Assembly: GCF_013408665.1 (NCBI RefSeq)
Contig: NZ_JACCCL010000001.1
Location: 1,937,136-2,001,135, forward strand
Source: Sporosarcina sp. JAI121
GTDB lineage: Bacteria > Bacillota > Bacilli > Bacillales_A > Planococcaceae
DNA: 64,000 nucleotides
Direction: 5' to 3'
The translations under genes and the position numbers were made by a program. A model generated the notes under the pieces. That model ran no database searches. It was given only the letters and a program-made list of their open reading frames with translations, and had not been told where the DNA came from. Of this stretch, positions 36,759 to 46,754 are shown piece after piece (position 1 is the first letter of the stretch; every line of letters begins with the position of its first letter).

Positions 36759-36774
36759 TGTCTTACACTTCCTC

Positions 36775-38481
36775 TCACTTCCGCACTATATCGCGGATAA
36801 ATTTATCAAGCGGCCACGTATTGACGACCGTCTCTTTTTTGAGCCAAGCTTTCTTGGCATAGTTTACACCTATATTCATATATCTTAGTTGATCAATTGC
36901 GTGTGCGTCTGTATTGATGGCAATCTTGACTCCTGCTTCCTGCGCCATGATAAGGTGGTCCATCGCAAGATCAAGACGATATGGACTTGCATTCAACTCG
37001 AGTATTTTATCATACTTTTTCGCCCACTGAATGAGTTGAGGTACATCGGGATCATATCCTTCCCGTTGACCGATGATACGACCAGTCGGGTGTGCAATCA
37101 TATCGACATGAGGATTTTTAATCGCTGCATGAAGCCGTTCCATAATCACTTCCTGCGATTGGCTAAAGTTGGAATGAATGGACGCGATAACAAAATCAAG
37201 TTCACTGAGAAGGTCATCATCAAAATCAAGCGTTGCATCGGGAAGAATGTCCATTTCAGTTCCACAAAAGATTTCAATGTCATCGTATTCTTTATTTAAC
37301 AATCGAATTTCCGCTATTTGTTCGCGCAGACGTTGCGCCGTGAGACCGTTTGCAACTTTCAAGTATTGCGTATGATCTGTGATGACCATATAGGTATAGC
37401 CTTTAGCGCGGCACGCCTCAACCATTTCACGGATCGAGTACCCACCGTCCGACCATGTCGTATGCATATGGAGGTCTGAACGGATATCCTCTATTGCCAC
37501 CAAACCGGCAAGTTCATCGACACGATCGATTTCTGTGCCATTTCTGCGGACCGCGGGAGGAATGAACGGCAATCCAAAGCGGGCAAAGAACTGTTCTTCC
37601 GAATCGAATGTCTTGATAGAACCGTCCTCATTCTCCACTCCGTATTCACTTATCTTCATGCCGTTAGATTTCGCTAATTGACGCATCCGGACATTATGGT
37701 CTTTCGAACCAGTGAAATGATGGATGGCACTTGCAAACTGTTCCGCTTTCACGAAACGGAAATCGGCATCAATCGCTTCTTCCAAGTCGAGTGTCACAGA
37801 TAGTTTTGAATCCCCTGCCGCAATCGTGGATAGAAGCGGCAATGCGGCAAGCAGTTTTTCCCGTACGGTTGTTGGTTCGTCCGTCACTATAATGAAGTCC
37901 ACATCACTGCTTTCTTCTTCCGTCCGGCGGTAACTTCCGGCGACAGAAAAATGGTTGATTTCTGGAATCAACCGAAGTTCCTGTTCAACGAACGTGACCA
38001 CTTTTTCCATTTGCCAAATCGGGAACTTTCCTTGCCTAGTTCCCAGAATTTCAATTTCTTTTAAAAAATTCTCCTCGGTCTTCTTGCCGAAACCAGGAAC
38101 TTTGCTGACCTCCCCGGCAACGCATGCTGCATGTAGCGACTCGATTGAATCGATAGCGATCGCTTCACGCAGTTTGGCGATTTTTTTGCCGCCGAGTCCC
38201 GGAATTTTCAACATAGGGATAAGTCCTTTTGGCACCGCCTCTTCCATTTCTTTCAGAAGTTCAGATTCGCCCTTTTCCAACAAATCGGTGATGACAGCAC
38301 CTGTCCCTTTACCGATCCCTTTCAGCTTTAAAATATCATCCATTTCGGATAAGCTGCGCGGATCCAGCTCAAGTACGTTGGCCGCTTTTCTGAAAGCGGA
38401 TACTTTGAAATGGTTCTCCCCTAGCAATTCCATATATAATGCAATTTTTTCAAACGTGCGGATAATCGTTTTTTTATTCAA
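36775..38481 (-). CDS. polX: DNA polymerase X family protein with PHP exonuclease
   Basis: The 568-residue protein has an N-terminal helix-hairpin-helix region, a PolX nucleotidyltransferase core (GSYRRTEEESSDVDFIIV, near residue 185) and a C-terminal PHP domain (DLHMHTTWSDGGYS, near residue 340) with later metal ligands (GTEMDILPD, MIAHPTGR, INTDAHA). It fills short gaps in base-excision repair. Lies 16 bp upstream of mutS2 in the same direction. Confidence 0.95.
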   Translation of the reverse strand: MNKKTIIRTFEKIALYMELLGENHFKVSAFRKAANVLELDPRSLSEMDDILKLKGIGKGTGAVITDLLEKGESELLKEMEEAVPKGLIPMLKIPGLGGKKIAKLREAIAIDSIESLHAACVAGEVSKVPGFGKKTEENFLKEIEILGTRQGKFPIWQMEKVVTFVEQELRLIPEINHFSVAGSYRRTEEESSDVDFIIVTDEPTTVREKLLAALPLLSTIAAGDSKLSVTLDLEEAIDADFRFVKAEQFASAIHHFTGSKDHNVRMRQLAKSNGMKISEYGVENEDGSIKTFDSEEQFFARFGLPFIPPAVRRNGTEIDRVDELAGLVAIEDIRSDLHMHTTWSDGGYSIREMVEACRAKGYTYMVITDHTQYLKVANGLTAQRLREQIAEIRLLNKEYDDIEIFCGTEMDILPDATLDFDDDLLSELDFVIASIHSNFSQSQEVIMERLHAAIKNPHVDMIAHPTGRIIGQREGYDPDVPQLIQWAKKYDKILELNASPYRLDLAMDHLIMAQEAGVKIAINTDAHAIDQLRYMNIGVNYAKKAWLKKETVVNTWPLDKFIRDIVRK

Positions 38482-38501
38482 TGAAAGCTCTTCCTTTCTA
38501 G

Positions 38502-38531
38502 AAAAAAGCTTCCCTCCAGAAAGGGGGAAGC
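38502..38531 (-). terminator. Terminator between cvpA and polX
   Basis: GCTTCC and GGAAGC arms with a TTTTTT run on the minus strand follow the cvpA stop, so polX may have its own promoter or depend on read-through. Confidence 0.65.
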
Positions 38532-38533
38532 CG

Positions 38534-39073
38534 TTAATTTGTATAGATATACCACCATTTTTTCACAGTTTCGGATAACAGCGGCGTATGTTCGAACATT
38601 GATTTTGCAAGCAGTGAATTACTTATCTGATCTTGGACAAAATCTATCGGCAACATGGCCAGCAAATAGAGGATCAGGAACATAAGTATATAAAACTCGA
38701 TAAATCCGAAAACAGCTCCCGTAATACGGGCCAAAAAACCAAGGACGGGTAAATACGTCAGGAAATCAAACATGGACGCAATGAGCTGAAAGACGAATTT
38801 GACGACGAGAAATATCAAAACGAATGCCAGTAAGCGGTAGAACGTCTCGTCAAGATCAAGCTTGTCGACCGACATAGATAATTTTGATCCGGCCGTAACA
38901 CCTGGATAGGGAATCCAAAGGACAAATTTTTCTGCAAGTTGCTTGTAGTATGAATAAGCGACAGCTAGTGCGATGATGAATCCTGTCATATGTATAATTT
39001 GTACGATTAGTCCCCGTCTGAATCCAGTGACAAGCCCCCCGAACAGGAGGATAATAATTAGTAAGTCAAGCAT
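38534..39073 (-). CDS. cvpA: CvpA family membrane protein (YshB)
   Basis: This 179-residue protein has four hydrophobic helices and the CvpA start MLDLLIIILLFGGLVTGFRRGL. It is a conserved membrane protein of uncertain role, linked to envelope integrity in other bacteria. It lies 9 bp after zapA, the usual arrangement. Confidence 0.9.
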   Translation of the reverse strand: MLDLLIIILLFGGLVTGFRRGLIVQIIHMTGFIIALAVAYSYYKQLAEKFVLWIPYPGVTAGSKLSMSVDKLDLDETFYRLLAFVLIFLVVKFVFQLIASMFDFLTYLPVLGFLARITGAVFGFIEFYILMFLILYLLAMLPIDFVQDQISNSLLAKSMFEHTPLLSETVKKWWYIYTN

Positions 39074-39082
39074 GTAATACCG

Positions 39083-39343
39083 TCAACCCTTCAACTTATT
39101 CAATTCTATTTCCATTTGTTCAACTTGCGCTTTTAATTTAAGATTATCATGTACACTATTAACGGCGGTTAACACAGCGATCTTCGTACTGTCTAGGTAG
39201 GGATTATGGGCACTGATTTCCCTCATCCGTTCATCAACCAGCGAAGCGACCAGCCGCATATGAGTGCTTGTCTCGGTACCGACCATTTTATAGGTCTGAC
39301 CGTATATGTCAACCGCTATGCGCGTCTTCTGTTCGTCTGCCAA
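39083..39343 (-). CDS. zapA: Cell division protein ZapA
   Basis: This 86-residue protein has the ZapA domain ([18 protein letters not shown]...[15 protein letters not shown]) and a C-terminal coiled coil ([17 protein letters not shown]). It bundles FtsZ filaments at the division ring. Divergent from rnhC, first gene of the zapA-cvpA unit. Confidence 0.94.
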   Translation of the reverse strand: MADEQKTRIAVDIYGQTYKMVGTETSTHMRLVASLVDERMREISAHNPYLDSTKIAVLTAVNSVHDNLKLKAQVEQMEIELNKLKG

Positions 39344-39433
39344 TGCTACAACCTCCTACGTAAAAACTCTGTTACCAATCATACCACGAAACTGTTTTAG
39401 TTGTGAAATAAGTCGACGAAAGGAAGTTATAAA

Positions 39434-40369
39434 TTGAGTAATCAAGTAATTATTGTAAATGATCAAGTTATGAAAAGAGTGATAAGTCATTATACGTCTT
39501 CTAAAATCGTACGTAATGCCCCAGGAGTCGTTTTTGCCGCAAAGCTACCGGATACATCCATTACCGCCTACAAATCTGGTAAAGTGCTGTTCCAAGGCGC
39601 AGGATCCGAACGGGAGGCAGCGCGCTGGGGTAAAGCTGAAGGTAAGGCAGGCTCAGCTGCAGTGAAAAAAAAAGGCGATTCGCTGCCTGATCGCCTAGCT
39701 GAACTATCAGTACTCGGATCCGATGAAACTGGAACGGGTGATTTCTTCGGACCTGTCACGGTTGCTGCTTGTTTCGTCCGTGCCGATCAGGTCGAACTAG
39801 TGCGCGAACTCGGAGTAAAAGATTCAAAAATGCTGACGGATGACCTTATGCGGAAAATCGCCCCTGATTTGCGGGAAGCGCTTATTCATAGTGTATTGAC
39901 GCTTGAAAACGCGAAATATAATGAAGTGCAAGCGAGCGGTTGGTCTCAAGGGAAGATTAAAGCCTTACTTCATAATCAGGCACTTAAGCATGTCCTTCGA
40001 AAAATGGATGGCGAGAGACCCGATTATATTTTGATTGACCAATTTGCGGAACGTGGCATCTATTATAATCATATTAAAGCGGAGCCTGAAATTGTACGGG
40101 AGAATGTGCTGTTTTCGACGAAAGCGGAAGGCCTTCATATGTCGGTTGCAGCTGCTTCAATTATTGCGCGCGTTGCGTTTTTAGAAGAAATGGACCGGTT
40201 GAGTGGTATTGCAGGAATGACACTTCCAAAAGGCGCTGGGCCGAAAGTGGATGAGGTGGCTGCCAAGATTTTATTGAAAAGCGGCGAAGTCACGTTGAAA
40301 TCGTTGACGAAGTGGCATTTTGCAAATGCAGGGAAAGCGAAGGCGCTGGCGGCTAGGAAAAGACGGTGA
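39434..40369 (+). CDS. rnhC: Ribonuclease HIII
   Basis: This 311-residue enzyme cleaves the RNA strand of RNA-DNA hybrids. An N-terminal TBP-like substrate-binding domain (residues 1-85) is followed by the RNase H core GSDETGTGDFFGPVTVAA, in which the DE(T)GTGD acids bind metal, and VKDSKMLTD. It starts with TTG at 39434 behind AAAGGAAG. The terminator at 40370-40394 marks the edge of the conserved gene block. Confidence 0.94.
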   Translation: MSNQVIIVNDQVMKRVISHYTSSKIVRNAPGVVFAAKLPDTSITAYKSGKVLFQGAGSEREAARWGKAEGKAGSAAVKKKGDSLPDRLAELSVLGSDETGTGDFFGPVTVAACFVRADQVELVRELGVKDSKMLTDDLMRKIAPDLREALIHSVLTLENAKYNEVQASGWSQGKIKALLHNQALKHVLRKMDGERPDYILIDQFAERGIYYNHIKAEPEIVRENVLFSTKAEGLHMSVAAASIIARVAFLEEMDRLSGIAGMTLPKGAGPKVDEVAAKILLKSGEVTLKSLTKWHFANAGKAKALAARKRR

Positions 40370-40394
40370 GTTGTGGTGTGTAATCACAACTTTT
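40370..40394 (+). terminator. rnhC terminator
   Basis: GTTGTG/CACAAC arms directly after the rnhC stop, followed by TTTT on the plus strand. Short stem, moderate strength. Confidence 0.6.
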
Positions 40395-40419
40395 GAATTC
40401 CAATCACGATATCGGTTTT

Positions 40420-40698
40420 CTAATTCCAACTTTGCATATTCCTAGCAGGTTGAATGAAAGTAAAAGCTGCAGCTTCCAATCTCTGGTTTGCTGTCGCATC
40501 CGCATAGAAATCAAACGCTGCCACTGCGTACGGAGCGAAGCCGTCCGGGGTTCCTGAACCATTTCCGCCTACGACTTTCCTCATGCCCTCGAATGTGAAC
40601 GCATAATCACCCGTATTCGGGTCAATTGGATAGTCGTTTTTTTGATTTCCTACGGGAGGTTGTTTTGTAATCGTCAAATATTCGGTACTCCACCCCAT
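40420..40698 (-). pseudogene. Displaced LXG toxin fragment (middle region only)
   Basis: Its 92 residues repeat the region just before the toxic end of the LXG protein at 41225-42859 (KQPPVGNQKN, DYPIDPNTGDYAFTFEG, KVVGGNGSGTPDGFAPYAVAAFDFY). There is an internal loss of about nine residues between DFY and DATANQ, then only a short tail, RNMQSWN. It has neither an LXG domain nor a toxin domain. It is likely the residue of an older toxin cassette left after a newer one was inserted upstream. Confidence 0.75.
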
Positions 40699-40700
40699 TT

Positions 40701-40738
40701 AAAAACCTTGAAGGGCATGTTGCCAATCAAGGTTTTTT
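40701..40738 (-). terminator. Terminator of the toxin-immunity operon
   Basis: AAAAACCTTGA (40701-40711) pairs with TCAAGGTTTTT (40727-40737), right after the immunity gene stop, with a T run on the minus strand. Confidence 0.85.
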
Positions 40739-40740
40739 AA

Positions 40741-41208
40741 TCACTTTAAGTAATCTATTATTGAATTCACACTTTCCTCAAAACGACTTGGGTTTTTTTC
40801 TATAATACTAGTTAATTGGGAAACAATATAGTCCTGAACATCATTGTTCAATGTGGGTATAATTTTTTTATAAATATTTCTGGATGGTTCATGATTTAAT
40901 ATCCTCTTGTGAAGTATCTTTAACCATTCCTGAGCATGAGGAAGCATTTTAGGTATAGAATTTGCTAATATCTTCAATGATGCTTCAGAACCAACAATGT
41001 TATCATACGACTCAATTGCATGAATTAGCCCAAACATAACTTCATCGTTTTCAGTTAAGTCATCAAACCCTTGACACAATATTTCTATATGATTAAAATC
41101 TTCCATCTTTAATATATTTTCAATAGATTGCTCAAATTTTTCTACTTCATTCTCATCTCTTAATAAACGATTATTCTTTAATTCAGTAAGTTCGACTGAA
41201 ATGTCCAA
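40741..41208 (-). CDS. Immunity protein, Imm30-like
   Basis: This 155-residue soluble helical protein has HIEILCQGFDDLTENDEVMFGLIHAIESYD, a motif I associate with the Imm30 immunity family; this is recall, not a search. It begins 16 bp after the LXG toxin gene, the position of the specific antidote in such operons, and ends at a terminator. Its AT content is clearly higher than in the flanking housekeeping genes, which suits recent transfer. The assignment as antidote is strong from position, weaker from motif. Confidence 0.72.
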   Translation of the reverse strand: MDISVELTELKNNRLLRDENEVEKFEQSIENILKMEDFNHIEILCQGFDDLTENDEVMFGLIHAIESYDNIVGSEASLKILANSIPKMLPHAQEWLKILHKRILNHEPSRNIYKKIIPTLNNDVQDYIVSQLTSIIEKNPSRFEESVNSIIDYLK

Positions 41209-41224
41209 TTACGCCTACCTCCTA

Positions 41225-42859
41225 TTATCTTTCAATCATATCTGGATACTTTTTTTTATTTAATTTTATTACTTCCAATAAACCTAAACGTATCTCAGGA
41301 GTATAAAGCCCTTCTTTTTTATAAATATTTCTTGCATCCATAATATCACGTGCTAAAGCATCACGTATTTGAAGGTTGAGATAATCTTCTAATCTCTTAC
41401 CAGTCATTCCATATGTTTCAGTTTGACGGTGTCTACCTCCTTTTCCTGGATGAGGATGTTCCATATTCATACTTACTCCATCATTTTTATTAACTCCTGC
41501 ATTTATTTGCATATATTTTGCAGAAGGCATATGATGTGGTGTAATGTTATCTCCACGTGTTCCAGCATCTATTAATTCTTCATATGTTCCAACTTTTCCT
41601 TCTCCCGGTAATAGAGGTTTATCAATATCTATAACCTTACCAACATCCTTAGCCTTAGAAGCATCATGTACCATACCCAGTCCCTTGGCAGGTTTTATGA
41701 ATGTAAAAGCTGCAGCTTCCAATCTCTGGTTTGCTGTCGCATCCACACTAAGCATGGTACCAATATCTTCCGTATAGAAATCAAACGCTGCCACTGCGTA
41801 CGGAGCGAAGCCGTCCGGGGTTCCTGAACCATTTCCGCCTACGACTTTCCTCACGCCCTCAAATGTGAACGCATAATCGCCCGTATCCGGGTCAATTGGA
41901 TAGTAGTTTTTTTGATTTCCTACGGGAGGTTGTTTTGCCAACGCCGCAAAGAGCACTTTTAATTGTTCATCTTCGGAGGTACTTTTTTCACTCAACCTAT
42001 CAATCGGACTTGCCTGTGTCGACATACCTGGAAGAGATAAAATACTAGGCCCATAAAGACTACCCGTCCCATTAATAATTCCATAGCCAAATCGAATTGT
42101 ATTTCCACCGGCTAATAGCGTCCCTAACGTCGTTGTCGGTTGACCATCTACGCCCGTCATGACAGGAAGACCGGCCTTTGCAGTTGAACGAAGTGCCAAA
42201 TCTGTCTTCAGCTTGTTTTTTGAAGAGATGGCTGTCCAATGACTGGCTGGGAAATGGATGTCAGTTAGCCCATCTGTGAACAATCCTTCGATATCCGCAA
42301 TCCATGATTCCATCGTCATGAGATCATGCTCAATCGGCATCAATGCGGTCGTCTGGGTTGCATCAAATTCATGCAGTTTCGTGATGGTATCGTCTCGCTT
42401 AATTTTAGCATTGCGGACACCATACTGCACTTCGCTATCATCGAGATGCGGGAGGGCGACGATGTCAGCAACTTGACTCATGAAACTGTTTGCTTCACTC
42501 GTTAAACTTTCCGTTAGTTGCACAATGTTCCGCAACCCATGTTCGATTTCTCCTTCCAGGAAACGCTCATGGATAATACCTGACGGATCTGATTCGAGTG
42601 CATCAAGGGCACCCTCCATCCGTTTTAAGACATTAGAAAAGATGGTCTGAAATGTCGTGAAAAATTGAAGGAACGGCAAATGACAGTCTGCGTAAAACGC
42701 GCGGATTGCATTTCCTCCTTCACCTTTCAGTGAATCTTCCAGCGTAACGAGTCCTTCGACCGATCTATGGATTGATTCCATTTCGTTTCCAAGACGATTA
42801 AGCATCGCGATGTTTTGACGGAGTCCATACAGGAATGGGAGGACGTCGAGTAGTTTCAT
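41225..42859 (-). CDS. LXG-domain polymorphic toxin (type VII secretion substrate)
   Basis: This 544-residue protein starts MKLLDVLPFLYGLRQNIAMLN and continues with VEGLVTLEDSLKGEGGNAIRAFYADCHLPFLQFF, the LXG domain used for type VII (Esx/Yuk) export. A helical stretch to about residue 230, a glycine-rich linker and a conserved pre-toxin segment follow. The last 110 residues (NITPHHMPSAKYM, MNMEHPHPGKGGRHRQTETYG) are rich in histidine, resembling an HNH/endonuclease VII-type nuclease. ATG 42859 has TGAGGCGAT upstream; the frame to 42910 adds 17 residues without support. No type VII export genes are in the window. Confidence 0.82.
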   Translation of the reverse strand: MKLLDVLPFLYGLRQNIAMLNRLGNEMESIHRSVEGLVTLEDSLKGEGGNAIRAFYADCHLPFLQFFTTFQTIFSNVLKRMEGALDALESDPSGIIHERFLEGEIEHGLRNIVQLTESLTSEANSFMSQVADIVALPHLDDSEVQYGVRNAKIKRDDTITKLHEFDATQTTALMPIEHDLMTMESWIADIEGLFTDGLTDIHFPASHWTAISSKNKLKTDLALRSTAKAGLPVMTGVDGQPTTTLGTLLAGGNTIRFGYGIINGTGSLYGPSILSLPGMSTQASPIDRLSEKSTSEDEQLKVLFAALAKQPPVGNQKNYYPIDPDTGDYAFTFEGVRKVVGGNGSGTPDGFAPYAVAAFDFYTEDIGTMLSVDATANQRLEAAAFTFIKPAKGLGMVHDASKAKDVGKVIDIDKPLLPGEGKVGTYEELIDAGTRGDNITPHHMPSAKYMQINAGVNKNDGVSMNMEHPHPGKGGRHRQTETYGMTGKRLEDYLNLQIRDALARDIMDARNIYKKEGLYTPEIRLGLLEVIKLNKKKYPDMIER

Positions 42860-43224
42860 ATGTATCGCCTCATCAGTTGCCCGAAAACGATAACGTTCGA
42901 CTGCTTCCAATATTTTTTATTACACAATAATTTCCTGTTGATAAACATTTCGCTCCCCTCTTTTAAATTTGTAAAAGTTTAAATACTCTCTCATAGTTAT
43001 GTACGAAGTTTACTGGAGAAGGTTTCCTTATAACTCTGAAATGATACAGAAGGAGCGTACAAATTTAATGAAATCAGGACTAAAGACCAGAAATAAGCTA
43101 AGCACTTCATAAGGAATCTCATAGATTTGACTAACCCGATTTATTAATATGCGTGTTTACTTTCGGAAGGGTAATTAAAACTTTCGGGCTTTAATTGTAC
43201 CCAACAAAATATCGTTCCAGCAAA
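42860..43224. other. Upstream region of the LXG gene
   Basis: The stretch between the LXG start and the pheT terminator has no credible gene. The small helper proteins (LapA/WXG-like) often encoded just before LXG toxins are not seen here. Confidence 0.5.
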
Positions 43225-43263
43225 AAAAGCGGTACACAGAATAGAAATTCTGTGTACCGCTTA
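43225..43263 (-). terminator. pheST operon terminator
   Basis: A perfect 16-bp stem AAGCGGTACACAGAAT/ATTCTGTGTACCGCTT with a T run on the minus strand, 8 bp after the pheT stop. Confidence 0.9.
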
Positions 43264-43270
43264 CGTTTAT

Positions 43271-45682
43271 TTATCCGCGAAGCAAAGCTCCTGCTTCAGT
43301 TGTTAACGCGTTCAACACTTTGTCGTGCGCTTTGACGACTTCTTCGTCCGTCAATGTGCGCTCGGAATCTGAATATGTCAGCGAAAATGCAAGAGACTTC
43401 TTGCCATCCTCAACATTATCCCCTTCGTACAAGTCGAACAATCTGATGTCTTTCAACAATTTTCCGCCAGCACTTTGAATAACATTTTCTAGCGTACCTG
43501 CTGATGTATCGCTCGAAACGACTAGCGCGATGTCCCTTGAACTCGATGGGAAACGTGGAACCGGAACGTATAGCAACTCATCCGTTTCGATGGAAAGGAT
43601 TTTAGCAAGGTTCATTTCCATGACATATGTGTTTTTCAAATCACGTTTTTTCTGTTCCGTCGGATGGATTTGACCGATCAAACCAATCCGCTCGCCGTTA
43701 AAGAAAATATTCGCCGTGCGACCGGGGTGCATCCCGTCAAGAACAGCTTGTTCAAATGAGAGACCTTCAACTAGTCCAAGGCTGTCCATCAATCCTTCGA
43801 CAATCCCTTTCAGGACGAAGAAGTCAACCGTTTTTGTTTCGGCTTGCCAAGCGTGGTCTACCCATTTCCCTGTAATGACAGCTGCCACATGTTCCACTTC
43901 CTGCGGCAGGCCATCTTCCCCTTCTCCGAGGAAAACCGATCCCGTTTCGTATAGTGCCACCGAATCCATTCGGCGCGCAACGTTGTATGTTGCGGCCTCT
44001 AGGAGATGTGGGATTAGACTTTGACGTAGGATGCTGCGATCTTCACTCATCGGCATCAGAAGTTCTGTGACAGGCGCTGTTTCAAGTGCATAGCTTTGTG
44101 CCTGTTCCTTAGATGTCAATGAATACGTCAGTGCTTGATAGAGCCCTGCACCTTCCAGGAAAGCCCTGACTGTACGACGTTTCGCCTGATATGGCGTCAA
44201 GCCGCCCGGTGTCGATTCCGTCACAGGAAGCGTCATCGGAATCAAGTCATAGCCGTACATCCGAACAATTTCTTCGATAATATCTTCTTCAATACGCAGA
44301 TCCTGTCTGCGAGTCGGCGCATCGATAAGTAGTTTGCCGTTCACCGCTTCTGTCGGGATTTGCAGTCTATCCAAAATCGCCAGCATTTCTTCCAGAGGTA
44401 TTTTCATACCTAAACGGTTGTTAATATAATCCGGGGAAACAACAATTCGTACAGGCGTTTTTTCGAGTTCATCGACAATGACGGACCCTGCTAGCACTTC
44501 GCCGCCCGCGATGTCGGTCAGAAGTTGTGCGGCACGTTCTGCTGCAGCTTCGACCCGATTCGGATCGACTCCTTTTTCAAAGCGCGTACTTGCATCACTG
44601 CGAAGCCCAAGCTCTCTCGACGTGCGGCGAACAGATCCCGGTGCAAAGTAAGCCGACTCGATGACAACAGTCGTCGTACCGTCATGCACTTCAGTATTTA
44701 GTCCGCCCATTACGCCGGCGATTGCCACCGGTTCCTTGCCATTTGTAATGACAAGTTGATGCGCTTCAAGCGTCCGGTCAGTATCATCCAATGTCGTGAT
44801 TTTCTCGCCTTGTTCCGCAAGACGGACAGCGATTTCTCCTGTTCCAAGACGATCGTAGTCAAATGCATGAAGCGGCTGGCCGTATTCCATCAGCACAAAG
44901 TTCGTAATATCGACAACGTTATTATGCGGACGTACGCCTGCAGCCATCAAACGATTTTGCAGCCATAACGGAGACTCTTCAACTTTGACGTTTTTCACAA
45001 CTTTCGCGACGTACATCGGATTGTCTTCTTTTGCTTCAATGCGCAATTTCAACACATCTTCCGCTTTTTCATTAGAAGATGTGTAGTTAATTTCAGGTAG
45101 CTGAATTCCTTGTGATAAAATCGCGCCAACTTCATAGGCAACACCAATCATGCTAAGTGCGTCCGAGCGATTTGGCGTCAAATCGAATTCAAGCACTTGA
45201 TCATCAAGACCAAGCAGGGGAAGTGCTGATTCGCCAGGTACGGCCGATTCAGGGAGTACGTAAATACCTTCCGCATAGGCTTTCGGTACAAGCTTCCCTT
45301 CAATTGCAAGTTCTTGAAGCGAACAAATCATCCCGTTCGATTCCTCACCGCGCAGTTTCGCTTTTTTAATTTTCATGCCACCCGGCAGTACAGCGCCCGG
45401 GCGTGCAACAATCACTTTTTGTCCTTCTGCAACGTTCGGTGCACCACAAATGATTTGTGTTGTTTCTTCCCCAACATCCACTTGACAGATGCGCAATTTG
45501 TCCGCTTCCGGATGCTTCACACATTCCTTCACATATCCAACGACAACGTTCGTCATGCCGTGAGAACGGTCGATGATGGAATCGACTTCAATGCCCGAGC
45601 GAGTAATTTTTTCCGCAAGAGCAGCTTCCGCAATTCCCTCTATATTTACGTATTCACTTAACCATTTTGTAGATACTAACAT
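43271..45682 (-). CDS. pheT: Phenylalanyl-tRNA synthetase beta subunit
   Basis: This 803-residue subunit begins with the tRNA-binding OB fold (VVGYVKECVKHPEADKLRICQVD) followed by the B3/B4 editing domain and B5. The C-terminal ferredoxin-like anticodon domain is present (RFPSSSRDIALVV). With PheS it forms the alpha2-beta2 enzyme. It follows pheS by 12 bp and shares its T-box control. Length is normal. Confidence 0.96.
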   Translation of the reverse strand: MLVSTKWLSEYVNIEGIAEAALAEKITRSGIEVDSIIDRSHGMTNVVVGYVKECVKHPEADKLRICQVDVGEETTQIICGAPNVAEGQKVIVARPGAVLPGGMKIKKAKLRGEESNGMICSLQELAIEGKLVPKAYAEGIYVLPESAVPGESALPLLGLDDQVLEFDLTPNRSDALSMIGVAYEVGAILSQGIQLPEINYTSSNEKAEDVLKLRIEAKEDNPMYVAKVVKNVKVEESPLWLQNRLMAAGVRPHNNVVDITNFVLMEYGQPLHAFDYDRLGTGEIAVRLAEQGEKITTLDDTDRTLEAHQLVITNGKEPVAIAGVMGGLNTEVHDGTTTVVIESAYFAPGSVRRTSRELGLRSDASTRFEKGVDPNRVEAAAERAAQLLTDIAGGEVLAGSVIVDELEKTPVRIVVSPDYINNRLGMKIPLEEMLAILDRLQIPTEAVNGKLLIDAPTRRQDLRIEEDIIEEIVRMYGYDLIPMTLPVTESTPGGLTPYQAKRRTVRAFLEGAGLYQALTYSLTSKEQAQSYALETAPVTELLMPMSEDRSILRQSLIPHLLEAATYNVARRMDSVALYETGSVFLGEGEDGLPQEVEHVAAVITGKWVDHAWQAETKTVDFFVLKGIVEGLMDSLGLVEGLSFEQAVLDGMHPGRTANIFFNGERIGLIGQIHPTEQKKRDLKNTYVMEMNLAKILSIETDELLYVPVPRFPSSSRDIALVVSSDTSAGTLENVIQSAGGKLLKDIRLFDLYEGDNVEDGKKSLAFSLTYSDSERTLTDEEVVKAHDKVLNALTTEAGALLRG

Positions 45683-45694
45683 ATCAATTCCTCC

Positions 45695-46732
45695 TTATAC
45701 TTCCGTACGGTGGAATTGCGATACGAAACGCACGTCATTCGTATAGAAATGACGGATATCTTCCACACCATATTTCAACATTGCAATTCTCTCAGGTCCC
45801 ATACCGAAAGCGAAACCTGATACGACAGCCGGATCATAACCAGCCATTTTCAGTACGTTAGGGTGTACCATTCCAGCACCCAAAATTTCGATCCAGCCCG
45901 TTTTCTTACAAACGTTACAGCCGTCTCCGCCGCATTTGAAGCATGAAATATCCATTTCAACGGATGGTTCCGTGAATGGGAAGAAGCTTGGACGCAGACG
46001 AATTTCACGCTCATCGCCAAACATTTTCTTCGCGAATAAAGAAAGGGTCCCTTTCAAGTCGCTCATTCGGATATCTTCACCGATAACAAGTCCTTCGATT
46101 TGTGTGAACTGGTGTGAATGTGTCGCATCATCACTGTCACGTCGGTACACTTTACCGGGGCAGATGATTTTAATTGGCGCGCCGCCTTTTGCTTCCATCG
46201 TGCGAGCCTGCACAGGTGACGTATGTGTACGAAGAAGAATATCTTCGGATATGTAGAACGAGTCTTGCATATCGCGTGCTGGGTGCCCTTTTGGCAAGTT
46301 CAGCGCCTCAAAATTGTAATAATCTTTCTCAACTTCGGGACCTTCGGCGATTTCATAGCCCATGCTAATGAAGAAGTCTTCGATTTCCTCGACAACACGT
46401 GTTAGCGGATGGTGATTCCCTGTTCGTGCTGGACGTCCAGGCAATGTCACATCAATTGATTCTTTTTCAAGCTGTTCATTGATTGCTAATTCCTCAAGAG
46501 CCGACATACGATTCTCCAAAACCTCTGTTACCGTTTCACGGATGACATTGACGAGTGCCCCCATCTTAGGTCGTTCCTCAGCAGGGAGTTTCCCCATGCC
46601 TTTCAGTAGATCCGTGATTGGTCCCTTTTTCCCTAAATACGCAACACGGACTTCGTTTAACGCTTTAACATCTGAAGCTGCTTCAATCTTTGCAAGCGCC
46701 TCATCTTTCAACAGTTCTAATTGTGCTTCCAT
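45695..46732 (-). CDS. pheS: Phenylalanyl-tRNA synthetase alpha subunit
   Basis: This 345-residue catalytic subunit has an N-terminal coiled coil, [14 protein letters not shown], and the class II motifs 2 and 3 ([24 protein letters not shown] and [17 protein letters not shown]). ATG 46732 follows AAAGGGAGA. The leader includes a repeat element (46755-46945) and a T-box (46950-47215). Confidence 0.96.
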   Translation of the reverse strand: MEAQLELLKDEALAKIEAASDVKALNEVRVAYLGKKGPITDLLKGMGKLPAEERPKMGALVNVIRETVTEVLENRMSALEELAINEQLEKESIDVTLPGRPARTGNHHPLTRVVEEIEDFFISMGYEIAEGPEVEKDYYNFEALNLPKGHPARDMQDSFYISEDILLRTHTSPVQARTMEAKGGAPIKIICPGKVYRRDSDDATHSHQFTQIEGLVIGEDIRMSDLKGTLSLFAKKMFGDEREIRLRPSFFPFTEPSVEMDISCFKCGGDGCNVCKKTGWIEILGAGMVHPNVLKMAGYDPAVVSGFAFGMGPERIAMLKYGVEDIRHFYTNDVRFVSQFHRTEV

Positions 46733-46754
46733 TGCGATTCTCCCTTTCCTAAAT

